A stretch of DNA of 64,000 nt, taken from contig NZ_LMIB01000001.1 in assembly GCF_001429065.1 (NCBI RefSeq), positions 443,933-507,932 on the forward strand. Direction: 5' to 3'. The notes under the pieces were generated by a model. That model saw only the letters and a list, made by a program, of their open reading frames with translations, was not told the DNA's origin and searched no databases. This stretch comes from Sphingomonas sp. Root710 (GTDB lineage Bacteria > Pseudomonadota > Alphaproteobacteria > Sphingomonadales > Sphingomonadaceae). Position numbers and translations under genes: made by a program. The first letter of the stretch is position 1; the number at the start of each line of letters is the position of its first letter. Below are positions 1 through 9,539 of this stretch, piece after piece.

Positions 1-798
1 GACTGGATCGTCTTCAATCGCCCTCGATCCGCGAACGCCTTCTCGGCTGCGGTCCTCGAAAGATTCTCTGCGCTGGTCAAGGACCGGCAGACCAAGGGCG
101 CTCCGGTTCTCGGCATTCGCGGAGCTGGCAGGGGCTTCAGTTCGGGGATGGACCTTGAAGAATATAGCGAGACGAGCGGGCCGGCGAGCGACGTATTGAG
201 ACTTTCCTCCTATGTCGAACGCTGGCTCGATCTGTGGCGGCACCCCAAACCAGTGATCGTCGCCGTTCATGGCTATTGCATCGGCGTTGGCGCACAGCTT
301 GCCTCTTTTGCCGACATCCTCGTGGTGGCGGAAGATGCCGTCATCAGCGAGCCAACCATCCCGATCGGTGGCGGATTCATCGCGCCGGCGTGGACGAGTC
401 ATGTGGGCTCGCGGCGAGCCAAGGAGTTCTCGTTCCTTCCGGGCAACCGTATCGACGGGCGGACCGCTGCCGAATGGGGGTGGGCAAACTGCGCCGTTCC
501 CGCGTCCGAGCTCATCGCCTGCTGCGAAAGCCTGGCCGAGCGGATGAAGCTCGTGCCGCGTGCGGTCCTCACCATGAAGAAGCGGTCCATCAACAGGGCG
601 ATGGAGGCCGCCGGCTTTCATGCGGCGCTCTCCGCAGTCGCGGAAAGCGACGCGCTTCTTCACCTTGAAGCGGAGGTCTCCAGGATCAGGAACCGTCTCG
701 AGAGCGAGGATCTCAAAGCGGTCGTCAGAGATTATGCGGGCGAAAGCTCGCAGGAAATCTTCCGCCGCCATCAAGTTTGTTGCGAGGATCGCGATTGA
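1..798 (+). CDS. Crotonase-fold (enoyl-CoA hydratase/isomerase family) protein, 5' end outside window
   Basis: The frame is open from base 1, and residues before the first internal ATG (base 148) already match the crotonase fold (DWIVFNRP, then an oxyanion-hole stretch ending FSSGMDL), so the true start lies upstream. The second oxyanion region reads HGYCIGVGAQLASFADI. In classical enoyl-CoA hydratase two glutamates do the chemistry. Here the first aligns with Gln (GAQL) and the second with Thr (SEPTIPIGG). A simple hydratase is therefore unlikely; an isomerase, hydrolase or ring-opening crotonase is more plausible. It lies in a terpenoid-like catabolic cluster and ends 28 bases before an operator-like palindrome. 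The family call is firm; the reaction is unknown. Confidence 0.85.
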   Translation, partial: DWIVFNRPRSANAFSAAVLERFSALVKDRQTKGAPVLGIRGAGRGFSSGMDLEEYSETSGPASDVLRLSSYVERWLDLWRHPKPVIVAVHGYCIGVGAQLASFADILVVAEDAVISEPTIPIGGGFIAPAWTSHVGSRRAKEFSFLPGNRIDGRTAAEWGWANCAVPASELIACCESLAERMKLVPRAVLTMKKRSINRAMEAAGFHAALSAVAESDALLHLEAEVSRIRNRLESEDLKAVVRDYAGESSQEIFRRHQVCCEDRD

Positions 799-825
799 GG
801 CTCACAAACGGGTTGCCTCGTTAGG

Positions 826-839
826 CTAATTTGAATTAG
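826..839. promoter_or_regulatory. Palindromic operator candidate, copy 1 (upstream of the SMP-30 gene)
   Basis: CTAATTTGAATTAG has perfect 6-base arms (CTAATT/AATTAG) around a TG centre. It shares the CTAAT-N4-ATTAG core with sites at 5084-5099, 5274-5287 and 6972-6989. It lies 63 bases before the favoured lactonase start at 903, and its position argues against the alternative GTG start at 843. Confidence 0.6.
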
Positions 840-902
840 GCTGTGCGGCGCATGTTCGGACAGATGTGGCTGGCGTGCGACGTTCCGGGACAGGATGGCG
901 AA

Positions 903-1838
903 ATGTTGGAAGGTGAAGGGTGGCGGTGCCTCTGGGATGCCAAGGCTATCCTTGGCGAAGGCACGATCTGGGATGACCGCGACGGCTGCATCTACTGGGT
1001 AGACATCGAAGCGCCCAGTGTGAACTGGTTCAACGTCGAGACAGGCAGCAAGGGCACATGGATTCCGCCCAGGTGGGTCAGTGCGATCGCCCCCCGGTCG
1101 GCGGGTGGCTTTGTTGCGTCGTCGGCGGATGGCTTCGTGCATATTGATCCCCACACGGGAATCTATCGTCCATTCGTCCACCCGATTGCCGACCCCCGGA
1201 TCGCCAGGTTGAACGACGGCGTGGTTGACCGCAGCGGCCGCTACTGGTCGGGCTCGTGCGACTGCAGCCAGTGGGACGAAAGCACCACGGCCGAGGACAA
1301 GGAAAGCACGCTGCGAAATCTCGACGCCCGCAACACCGGCGAACTCTACCGCCTCGATCCCGACGGATCTGTCTCCTCGCAGGAGCAGAACATCGTCACC
1401 GCGAATGGCCCTGCCTTCAGCCCCGACGGTAAAGCCGCCTATGTCAACGACTCGATGCCGCTGGTGAGCTGGGCCTATGACGTCGATGCCGATGGCAACC
1501 TCTCGAACCGCCGCGATTTCCTTCGTTTCAAACCGGAGGACGGCTATCCGGATGGGATGGCGCTCGACGTCGAGGGCTGCATCTGGATGGCCTTCTACGA
1601 AAGCTGGATGCTGCGCCGTTTTGCTCCGGACGGCATGCTCCTGGAAGAGCGCCGGCTGCCGGTACGGCGTGGCCTGCGTCCTGCCTTTGGCGGTACCGAC
1701 TATTCGCGGCTATTCCTCATCACGGGATCACAGGGATACGGCTCCGAACAGTTCGCGCAGCAGCCGCTCGCCGGCGGGCTTTTCGAAATTCTTGATCCTC
1801 CTGCCGCTGGCGTGCCAAACGTTCCATTTGCAGGTTGA
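903..1838 (+). CDS. SMP-30/gluconolactonase/LRE-family lactone hydrolase
   Basis: A 311-residue six-bladed beta-propeller protein of the SMP-30/gluconolactonase family, metal-dependent enzymes that open lactone rings. The N-terminal motif LGEGTIWDD holds the expected metal-ligand Glu (residue 19). The family's later motifs are present: LNDGVVD, ANGPAFSPDG followed by ND, and the YPDGMALDVEG blade. The frame extends upstream to a GTG at 843 and an ATG at 852, but the added residues do not resemble the family and would abut the operator at 826-839. ATG 903 is preferred. In this cluster it is the natural candidate to open the lactone made by the Baeyer-Villiger monooxygenase at 7059-8696. A sugar lactone substrate cannot be excluded. 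Confidence 0.85.
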   Translation: MLEGEGWRCLWDAKAILGEGTIWDDRDGCIYWVDIEAPSVNWFNVETGSKGTWIPPRWVSAIAPRSAGGFVASSADGFVHIDPHTGIYRPFVHPIADPRIARLNDGVVDRSGRYWSGSCDCSQWDESTTAEDKESTLRNLDARNTGELYRLDPDGSVSSQEQNIVTANGPAFSPDGKAAYVNDSMPLVSWAYDVDADGNLSNRRDFLRFKPEDGYPDGMALDVEGCIWMAFYESWMLRRFAPDGMLLEERRLPVRRGLRPAFGGTDYSRLFLITGSQGYGSEQFAQQPLAGGLFEILDPPAAGVPNVPFAG

Positions 1839-1847
1839 TCGCGAAAC

Positions 1848-1861
1848 ACTGGTGCACCAGT
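1848..1861. promoter_or_regulatory. Palindrome upstream of the TetR gene
   Basis: ACTGGTGCACCAGT is a perfect 14-base palindrome 27 bases before the TetR start codon. Its right half (GCACCAGTTG with following bases) recurs just inside the gene at 1892-1901. It is unrelated in sequence to the CTAAT-N4-ATTAG sites. It may be an autoregulatory operator or a site for another regulator. Confidence 0.45.
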
Positions 1862-1888
1862 TGTGCCTGAACGAAACGAAGATTCATC

Positions 1889-2476
1889 ATGGCACCAGTT
1901 GAAAACGGCAAGACCCGCATTCTTGACTCGGCAGCGACAGCTCTTCGCCAGAAGGGGCTCGCCGGTGCGAAACTGACGGAGATCGCGGCGGGCGCCGGCA
2001 TGCTGGCGCCCAGCATCTATCACCACTTTCCCTCCAAGGATCATCTTGTCGAGGCCGTGATGATGGAGGGCATCTACCGCAACAACCGGCACATCATGGC
2101 GCAGGTCGAAGTGCTTGGCACTTCGGCGACCGCGATCGAACGTCTGAAGGCAGCGATCGAAGCCCATATAGGCTTTCTTCTCACCGGCGATGATTATTCG
2201 TCAGCTGTTTCGCGTGTGTTCGACGATCTGCCGGCGGAAATGAAGGGCCGTGTCCTCGCGGCCTATTCCAGCTTCGACAATTACTGGCGCGACCTCATTG
2301 CGGCGGCGCAGGCCGATGGCTCGGCACGAAGCCGCCTTGATCCGACGGTCGTCAGGAAGTTCCTGATCGCGATGCTCGACTCCTGCGCCACGTGGTACAA
2401 GCCGGGCAAGCTTACGCCTGCCCAGATCGCGGAGCAGGCCGCGGACCTCGCCCTGAACGGTTTTGCCAACGGATAG
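1889..2476 (+). CDS. TetR/AcrR-family transcriptional regulator
   Basis: 195 residues, normal for the family. The N-terminal helix-turn-helix spans about residues 29-50 (LTEIAAGAGMLAPSIYHHFP, ending before SKDHL). The rest is the variable helical ligand-binding domain. It lies 50 bases after the lactonase gene on the same strand and is the only regulator in the catabolic block. By analogy with CamR, the TetR repressor of the camphor operon, it probably senses a pathway compound and represses genes here. Which palindrome it binds, its own (1848-1861) or the shared set, is not determinable from sequence. The Shine-Dalgarno match is weak (CGAAG). Confidence 0.9.
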   Translation: MAPVENGKTRILDSAATALRQKGLAGAKLTEIAAGAGMLAPSIYHHFPSKDHLVEAVMMEGIYRNNRHIMAQVEVLGTSATAIERLKAAIEAHIGFLLTGDDYSSAVSRVFDDLPAEMKGRVLAAYSSFDNYWRDLIAAAQADGSARSRLDPTVVRKFLIAMLDSCATWYKPGKLTPAQIAEQAADLALNGFANG

Positions 2477-2481
2477 CCATC

Positions 2482-2515
2482 GCGCTGTCGGCAGCTTCGC
2501 TGCACGCGGCAGCGC
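2482..2515. terminator. Possible hairpin between convergent TetR and P450 genes
   Basis: Nested inverted repeat, outer arms GCGCTG/CAGCGC and inner arms GCAGC/GCTGC around a TTC loop, in the gap between two convergent genes. There is no T-run, so intrinsic termination is uncertain. Confidence 0.3.
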
Positions 2516-2624
2516 CATGATCACGCGATGGATTGCGCGGAGATGCCATGTTGGCCTAGCATCCCTTATGGAACGGCAGCGGGTCACCGTCACCTGCGAG
2601 AAGAGAAGCCCTTATGCCGTTCCA

Positions 2625-3929
<1,305 letters not shown>

Positions 3930-5012
3930 TCAGCTGATCGAAGGGTCGATCACCGCCTTGGTCGCGGCCCCGGTTTTGGTCGCATGCAGGGCGTCTGCGG
4001 CCTGCGAAATTGCGAAGCGATGGCTGACCAGTTCGGCGAGAGGCACCTCGTGCTGGACGCGCACCGCGAACTGCATCGCGTGATAATAGTTCTTCGGCGC
4101 CGGGAACGACGCCCCGCCTACCGTGAGGTTCTTGAGCGTCAGGTCGCGCGGTGAGATCGGCTGCGTCCCGATCGCGCCCCACAGCCCCAGGATGACGTAT
4201 CGACTATGGATGCCGCTGATGTCCACGCCTTCCGGAAAAGCGGGCAGGGCGCCTGCCGCTTCGATCACGATGTCGGGCCCCTGTTTGCCGATTCGATCAT
4301 AGATCATCCGCTTGCGCTCATCCTGCGGCAGGCTGAGCGGCACCGTGGTTGTTGCACCCAGCTTCACCGCAGCCTCGAGCCGGGCAGGCGCGCCATCGAT
4401 TACGATCACTTCGCGGGCCCCGGCTTGCGCGGCGACGAGGACCGCAGACAGCCCGACAGGCCCGGCCCCTTGTACCACCACGCTGTCACCGAAGCGCACG
4501 GGTCCGCAGCGATCGAAGCCGCGCAGCACGGTCGGCAGCGCGCAGCCGAGAGCGGCGACGGCTTCGGGGATGGCGCCGTCGGGCAGACGGTAGAAGGGCA
4601 TTGAATTCGGTAGCCATGCGAAATCGGCGTAGCTGCCCCAGTTGGGCTTGGATGCATCCTCGAAGTAGCGGCTGTTCTCGCAGGGTGTCTCTTCGAGGAT
4701 CGTGCAGGAATAGCAGCGGTGGCAGAGCGCAATGGGCGACCAGACCACGAGATCGCCCGGCTTGACCGGAACGCCCGCGTAATCAGTGGAAACGCCGGCG
4801 CCGAGTTCGATGATCTCGCCGACGCCTTCGTGTCCGAGGATGATCGGGAAAGGCATCTCGCCTGCTTCTCCGGTCATGATGTGGACATCGCTGCCGCAGA
4901 CCCCGCCGAGCACGGTACGAACCAGCGCGCCGCCCGGCTCGGGTGAATGTACGTCCACCTCCCAGGTTTCGAGGCGGTTGGTCTCAACAAGGACGGTGGC
5001 TCTGCCCTTCAT
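3930..5012 (-). CDS. Zinc-dependent MDR alcohol dehydrogenase, CamD-like position
   Basis: A 360-residue medium-chain dehydrogenase. Catalytic zinc ligands are seen in GGVCGSDVH (Cys39) and LGHEGVGE (His61-Glu62). The structural-zinc cysteines (97, 100, 103, 111) have the classic C-x2-C-x2-C-x7-C spacing. The Rossmann stretch VVQGAGPVGLSAV follows. The start at 5012 is chosen because GAGAGGAG lies just upstream; a frame extension to 5084 would overlap the palindromic operator. It is first in a two-gene operon with the P450, the same order as camD-camC of the camphor operon, where CamD oxidises the P450 product alcohol to a ketone. The same role is inferred here; the substrate is unknown. Confidence 0.9.
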   Translation of the reverse strand: MKGRATVLVETNRLETWEVDVHSPEPGGALVRTVLGGVCGSDVHIMTGEAGEMPFPIILGHEGVGEIIELGAGVSTDYAGVPVKPGDLVVWSPIALCHRCYSCTILEETPCENSRYFEDASKPNWGSYADFAWLPNSMPFYRLPDGAIPEAVAALGCALPTVLRGFDRCGPVRFGDSVVVQGAGPVGLSAVLVAAQAGAREVIVIDGAPARLEAAVKLGATTTVPLSLPQDERKRMIYDRIGKQGPDIVIEAAGALPAFPEGVDISGIHSRYVILGLWGAIGTQPISPRDLTLKNLTVGGASFPAPKNYYHAMQFAVRVQHEVPLAELVSHRFAISQAADALHATKTGAATKAVIDPSIS

Positions 5013-5083
5013 CCGTGATCTCCTCTCGATATCGAGCGCCGCAAGGAGCCTTGCGGCTTTCGTGTTGAAGAGAAGAATATGCA

Positions 5084-5099
5084 ACTAATCATGATTAGT
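5084..5099. promoter_or_regulatory. Palindromic operator candidate, copy 2 (upstream of the ADH-P450 operon)
   Basis: ACTAATCATGATTAGT is a perfect 16-base palindrome 71 bases before the dehydrogenase start, in the divergent ADH/SDR promoter region. It shares the CTAAT-N4-ATTAG core with the other three sites. Confidence 0.7.
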
Positions 5100-5273
5100 C
5101 CAGATGTCGGATATATGAGCTTCTTGCATATCAGGGATTCGGCGCTCCGCACCGAAAATTCGCGAGATCTTGCCTATTATGAGGGGTTTTTGTGCGACGC
5201 TCCCTGGAAGGAGGCGTCAGGTTCGCAGTCAGCGAAGACCGTTGTTTCCTTTAAAAAATTAGATATCATGTCA

Positions 5274-5287
5274 TTAATGATGATTAG
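5274..5287. promoter_or_regulatory. Palindromic operator candidate, copy 3 (upstream of the SDR operon)
   Basis: TTAATGATGATTAG matches the 5084-5099 site at 13 of 16 aligned positions when flanks are included, but is imperfect as a palindrome. It is 27 bases before the SDR start. With copy 2 it brackets the 302-base divergent intergenic region 5013-5314, which is AT-rich and holds no gene I can support. Confidence 0.55.
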
Positions 5288-5314
5288 GTAAACGCGTTTA
5301 AGAGGAGTCGCGGA

Positions 5315-6061
5315 ATGGCAAGGCTGGATGGAAAGACTGCGATCATCACCGGTGCTGCGCGGGGCATGGGGGAATCGCATGCACGCATTTTCGTTCGCGA
5401 AGGTGCGCGGGTCATCCTGACGGACCTTGCCGAAGCGGCTGGCCGCGCGCTGGTCGAGGAACTGGGCAGCATGGCCATTTTTTTGAAGCAGGACGTGACG
5501 GACCCTCGATCGTGGGACGGCGTGGTCGAGACGGCAGTCCGCGAATTCGGGACGATCGACATCCTCGTGAACAATGCTGGCATACTCGGTCCCATGGCCG
5601 CGACCGACAGTCTCGACGACGAGGGCTATCGCAAGGTCTGCGCGGTGAACCAGGACTCGGTCTTCTTCGGCATGCGCGCCGTCCTGCCGGTCATGGTGAA
5701 GGCCAAGCGGGGGTCCATCGTGAACATTTCCTCTATTGCCGGGATGGCCGCAAACTACGGTTTTCCCAGCCTGGCCTATGTCGCCAGCAAGTTCGCAGTG
5801 CGCGGCATGACCAAGGCGACCGCGATGGAGTTCGGGAAGTACAACATCCGGGTCAATTCGGTGCATCCGGGCTTCATCCAGACGCCCATGATGGTCGAGG
5901 CGACCGACGAGGTGGGCGGCGACGCGCTGGCCCAGATCCCGCTCGGCCGCATCGCAGACCCGGCCGAGGTTTCCAACCTCGTGCTGTTCCTGGCATCCGA
6001 TGAATCCTCCTACATTACGGGCGCGGAACACCTCGTCGATGCCGGCATGCTGGCGCACTGA
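5315..6061 (+). CDS. SDR-family NAD(P)-dependent alcohol/ketone oxidoreductase
   Basis: A 248-residue classical short-chain dehydrogenase. TGAARGMGE at residues 12-20 is the cofactor glycine motif, NNAG follows beta-strand 4, and Tyr155-x3-Lys159 (YVASK) with Ser139/Ser140 forms the catalytic set. It resembles the 3-alpha/20-beta-hydroxysteroid dehydrogenase-like group used for cyclic alcohols. AGGAG lies 7-8 bases before ATG 5315. It is transcribed divergently from the ADH-P450 operon and leads a two-gene unit with the crotonase at 6076, 14 bases downstream. It may oxidise a second hydroxyl or a different stereoisomer from the zinc enzyme. Confidence 0.92.
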   Translation: MARLDGKTAIITGAARGMGESHARIFVREGARVILTDLAEAAGRALVEELGSMAIFLKQDVTDPRSWDGVVETAVREFGTIDILVNNAGILGPMAATDSLDDEGYRKVCAVNQDSVFFGMRAVLPVMVKAKRGSIVNISSIAGMAANYGFPSLAYVASKFAVRGMTKATAMEFGKYNIRVNSVHPGFIQTPMMVEATDEVGGDALAQIPLGRIADPAEVSNLVLFLASDESSYITGAEHLVDAGMLAH

Positions 6062-6075
6062 GGAAGGGGCACAGG

Positions 6076-6846
6076 ATGGCGCTGGTCGAAACATCCGCTC
6101 TGGGGCGTGTCGGATATGTGACGCTGAACCGGCCGGAAGCGCTCAACGCCATCAACGACGAGATGGACCGTCTCCTCGCCGAGGCGTGGGAGCGGTTCGA
6201 GGCCGACGAGGACATCTGGGTCGTCGTTCTTCGCGCCAATGGAGAGCGCGCGTTCTGCGCGGGGGGAGACATGCGCTCGCCGCCCACGGGAAGCAGCGGC
6301 TTGTCGTTTGGGGGCGGAGTCACCGGCATAGGAGGGCAACTCCGTCCGGTATCCAAACCGATGATCTGCGCGGTACAGGGGCATGCCATGGGTCTCGGTT
6401 TCGAAATGGCGATGTGCGCCGACATCATCGTCGCAGCCTCGACCACGAGGTTCGCTTTGCCTGAGGCCCGTGCGGGAGTCATCGATCACTGTGGCGTGGT
6501 GCACCGTGCGGTTCGGCAGTTGCCCCATCATATCGCCATGGCGATGATCCTCGCGGGAGAGCCGCTCGATGCGGGGCAGGCCTTGCAATACGGACTTGTC
6601 AACGAAGTCGTCGAATTCAACGCGTTGGAGCAGGCCGTGGCGCGCTGGGTGGATAAGCTGCTGGCCTGTTCCCCCCTTGCCGTGCGGGCGGCAAAGGAGG
6701 CTGCCGTCGCCGGGCTGCGAGGTTCGCTGCCTGAGGCTCTTTCCCGCACCTACCCTGGTATCCGGCGCTACGCCAAGAGCGGAGACCGCGCCGAGGCCGT
6801 TAGCGCCTGGGCTGAGCGGCGCAGCGCGAGCTGGGCCGGAAAATAA
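6076..6846 (+). CDS. Enoyl-CoA hydratase/isomerase family protein
   Basis: 256 residues with the full crotonase fold. The first oxyanion-hole stretch is AFCAGGDMR. The second, GHAMGLGFEMAMCADI, contains Glu110, and FALPEARAGV contains Glu130; these match the two catalytic glutamates of enoyl-CoA hydratase. Unlike the crotonase at 1-798, it is therefore competent for hydration. GAGGAAGGGG precedes the ATG and the gap to the SDR stop is 14 bases, so the two are probably cotranscribed. It would act on the CoA ester formed after ring cleavage. The exact substrate is unknown. Confidence 0.9.
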   Translation: MALVETSALGRVGYVTLNRPEALNAINDEMDRLLAEAWERFEADEDIWVVVLRANGERAFCAGGDMRSPPTGSSGLSFGGGVTGIGGQLRPVSKPMICAVQGHAMGLGFEMAMCADIIVAASTTRFALPEARAGVIDHCGVVHRAVRQLPHHIAMAMILAGEPLDAGQALQYGLVNEVVEFNALEQAVARWVDKLLACSPLAVRAAKEAAVAGLRGSLPEALSRTYPGIRRYAKSGDRAEAVSAWAERRSASWAGK

Positions 6847-6971
6847 CAGAAACCTAAAAGCGGTTAGATGGGATTATGCCTGCAGATGTGGCCAGCGCGA
6901 GCTGGTTAGCGTAGCTTTCCCTAAAAATTGGACCGAAGGCAATGTACCGGCGCAAATCCTATTGCGAATAA

Positions 6972-6989
6972 ACCTAATTATAATTAGGT
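6972..6989. promoter_or_regulatory. Palindromic operator candidate, copy 4 (upstream of the BVMO)
   Basis: ACCTAATTATAATTAGGT is a perfect 18-base palindrome containing the CTAAT-N4-ATTAG core. It lies 69 bases before the monooxygenase start at 7059, nearly the same distance as copies 1 and 2 from their genes. Confidence 0.7.
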
Positions 6990-7058
6990 AGAGATTCTGC
7001 GATTCAGTGTCGCCGGGAAAAGCACGCGCCACTGCGCCGAACAAGGCGAGGAATGCCA

Positions 7059-8696
7059 ATGTCGAATTCGAATTGCCCCATCATGGTTGATGCCGTCGTC
7101 GTTGGTGCGGGTATCACGGGTATCTACCAGACCTATCTTCTCGACCGCGAAGGTATGTCGGTTCTCGGGGTGGACGCCGCAGACGATGTCGGTGGAACCT
7201 GGTTCTGGAACCGCTATCCCGGTTGCCGGCTCGATACCGAGAGCTACGCCTATGGCTATTTTGCACTGACGGGCATCATTCCCGACTGGAAGTGGAGCGA
7301 GCGGTTCGCCGGGCAAGCGGAGATGCTGCGCTACGTGAACGCGGCAGCCGATGCCATGGATGTGCGCCGGCAGTACAGGTTCAAGACCAAAGTGCTCAGC
7401 GCCCACTTCCTCGACGACGAGAAGCGGTGGAAGATCATTCTGGACAGCGGCGAGACCGTCCACGCGCGCTTCTTCATCTCTGCCACCGGACCGCTGTCCG
7501 CCTCGAAAATGCCGGACTATAGGGGCATAGACCTGTTCAAGGGCGAAGCGTTCCACTCCTCACGCTGGCCCCGGGACGATCAGGGGAACCTCGCCGACAT
7601 GAACTTTGCGGGCAAGCGGGTAGCCGTTCTCGGCACCGGCGCGACCGGCGTTCAGATCATTCCAATCGTGGCGGAGACTGCGGGCGCGTTGTTCGTCCTG
7701 CAGCGCAATCCGAACTGGTGTACGCCACTGGGCAACACGCCGCTCAGCGACGAGGAGATGAACCTGATACGCACGCGCTATCCGACGATCCTCGAATATG
7801 TTAAGACCACCGATACCGCGTTTCCATATCACCGCGACCCCCGCAAGGCGTCGCAGGTTTCGCCGGAAGAGCGCGAGGAGTTCTTCGAAAGGCTCTACGA
7901 CCAGCCCGGCTACGGCATCTGGCTCAGCGGCTTTCGCGATCTCCTTCTCAGCCGTGAATCCAACCAGTTCCTTGCCGATTTCGTGGCGAAGAAAATCCGG
8001 CAGAGGGTTAAGGACCAGGCTCTCGCCGAGAAGCTCATTCCCACCGACCATCCGTTCGGCTCGAAGCGCGTGCCGATGGAGACAGGCTATTACGAGACGT
8101 ACAACCGCGACAACGTGCATCTCGTGGACCTTAAGGCCGCACCGATCGACGCGTTCGTCGAGAATGGCGTAGTGATCGGCGGCGAACTGCTCGAGGTCGA
8201 CGTGATCATCTTCGCAACTGGCTTCGATGGTATTACGGGGTCGTTGGATAGGATCGACATTCGTGGCCGGCAGGGCCAGCGACTGATCGATGCCTGGGCC
8301 GATGGACCGACCACCTATCTGGGTCTGCAGACGCGCAACTTTCCGAACTTCTTCGCGCTCGTCGGCCCTCATAATGGCTCGGCATTCTGCAATGTCGGCG
8401 TCTGTGGGGCTTTGCAGGCGGAATGGGTCACGCAGATGCTGCTCTATATGGCAGCGCGGGGCTTCGAGACTGCCGAGCCCAGCGAAGCGGCTGAAGCTGC
8501 ATGGACCGAGGCCATCTATCGCGACTTCGAACGGACGCTGATGTCCGAAACGAACGCCTGGTGGATCAAGGTCACCCACAAGCCCGATGGCAGTGTAGTT
8601 CGGCGCACCCTCGTCTATGTGGGCGGAGGCCCGGAGTACCGCCGCCGCTGTGAACAGGTCGCCTATTGCGATTATGAAGGCTTCGAAATGATCTGA
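7059..8696 (+). CDS. Type I Baeyer-Villiger monooxygenase (FAD/NADPH)
   Basis: About 545 residues. VVGAGITG near residue 15 is the FAD Rossmann motif, GTGATG near 192 the NADPH motif, and FKGEAFHSSRWP near 160 matches the type I Baeyer-Villiger fingerprint FxGxxxHxxxWP. VGGTWFWNRYPG is typical of the cyclohexanone monooxygenase group. The enzyme inserts oxygen next to a ketone to give an ester or lactone. ATG 7059 is preferred over ATG 7053 because GCGAGGA ends directly before 7053. It is monocistronic with its own operator copy at 6972-6989. The lactonase at 903-1838 would process its product. Confidence 0.93.
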   Translation: MSNSNCPIMVDAVVVGAGITGIYQTYLLDREGMSVLGVDAADDVGGTWFWNRYPGCRLDTESYAYGYFALTGIIPDWKWSERFAGQAEMLRYVNAAADAMDVRRQYRFKTKVLSAHFLDDEKRWKIILDSGETVHARFFISATGPLSASKMPDYRGIDLFKGEAFHSSRWPRDDQGNLADMNFAGKRVAVLGTGATGVQIIPIVAETAGALFVLQRNPNWCTPLGNTPLSDEEMNLIRTRYPTILEYVKTTDTAFPYHRDPRKASQVSPEEREEFFERLYDQPGYGIWLSGFRDLLLSRESNQFLADFVAKKIRQRVKDQALAEKLIPTDHPFGSKRVPMETGYYETYNRDNVHLVDLKAAPIDAFVENGVVIGGELLEVDVIIFATGFDGITGSLDRIDIRGRQGQRLIDAWADGPTTYLGLQTRNFPNFFALVGPHNGSAFCNVGVCGALQAEWVTQMLLYMAARGFETAEPSEAAEAAWTEAIYRDFERTLMSETNAWWIKVTHKPDGSVVRRTLVYVGGGPEYRRRCEQVAYCDYEGFEMI

Positions 8697-9539
8697 CTTT
8701 CAGGTAGGTCGCTTCAACCCATCACACTGTAAACACATGTTTGATATTGCCTCCCTCCTCTGGTTCGCCTAGCCCCATATCCGAGTTGTCGCACTTCTTT
8801 GTTAAGGCTGGAACGCGCCTTAATCTCGGTCATTGAAGCGCTACGTTCGCTCCGCCGTAGGCGAACATCGGATTGGGGGAGCGCTAATCGCTGGGTTAGG
8901 CCATTTGGGGAATGGCTTCTCTTAGCCGCGGACCGATGTAGCCGCCTTCAGGGTGGTCCATAGCTCAACCTGGCCAAGCTTGGGGTCGAAGGTTCGGATG
9001 CCTTCGCCCACCACCAAATCTTTGGATCTTCAAATATCCGCGGTATTCAGCGAACGGAGTCGCCAGCCGCCGATCTGCACGGCCTGCACATTCTCCATCC
9101 CGAAGGGCCGCCGGCTGATTTGATGACGGTGCTCGTTCGGCTTCTGGGTTGCCTGGAAACTCCAACCTACGTCGTCGCCGTCGGTCATAGAGTGTAGCAC
9201 GCGATCCATGCGAACGCGGATGTGATCCGCTTCCTGTTCCAACGCTTCCTCAAATCCCGCAGCTACAATCTCTGGTTCGTGTAAAGGCGGAAGCTGCCAG
9301 TTTGTCTGTCCCGCTCGGAGAGGCGGCTTTCGTGCATTTTTCGCCGAAAAGCTGCTAGTCGGCAACCGGCCCACTTGGCCGTTCCAGAGCGGGGAGGGGC
9401 GATAACTGACTGAGGTGCCTCGAAATGGCTCGGTGCGCCCCCGCGGAGCAGCTTTTCTCGATCAAGGCGACCGGAAAAAATGCAGTTTTCGTCGCGGAGA
9501 ACTGCCATGGCAAATCACGGCTTCGATAAACTACCCGGG
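8697..9539. other. Gene-poor island segment between the BVMO and the integrase remnant
   Basis: About 840 bases without a gene I can support fully. The only coding-like stretch is a minus-strand frame (entered separately, 9030-9374). The rest contains short imperfect inverted repeats, for example GTTCGC/GCGAAC around 8844-8865, and no palindromic operator of the CTAAT-N4-ATTAG type. It fits decayed island backbone. Confidence 0.5.
9030..9374 (-). CDS. Hypothetical or decayed protein, unrecognised
   Basis: A minus-strand frame of up to 114 codons. The C-terminal 80 or so codons (from EPEIVAAGFEEALEQEADHI onward) have a natural composition and codon pattern, while the N-terminal part looks random and no convincing start or Shine-Dalgarno site is visible. 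A second minus frame (9263-9508) overlaps the 5' part, which would fit a frameshifted gene. I do not recognise the family. It may be the tail of a lost island gene. Confidence 0.3.
   Translation of the reverse strand: MGRLPTSSFSAKNARKPPLRAGQTNWQLPPLHEPEIVAAGFEEALEQEADHIRVRMDRVLHSMTDGDDVGWSFQATQKPNEHRHQISRRPFGMENVQAVQIGGWRLRSLNTADI

Noticed and set aside
8883-8901. CTAATCGCTGGGTTAG resembling the island operator
   Set aside because: Half-sites are degenerate and the spacing is wrong; no gene start nearby.
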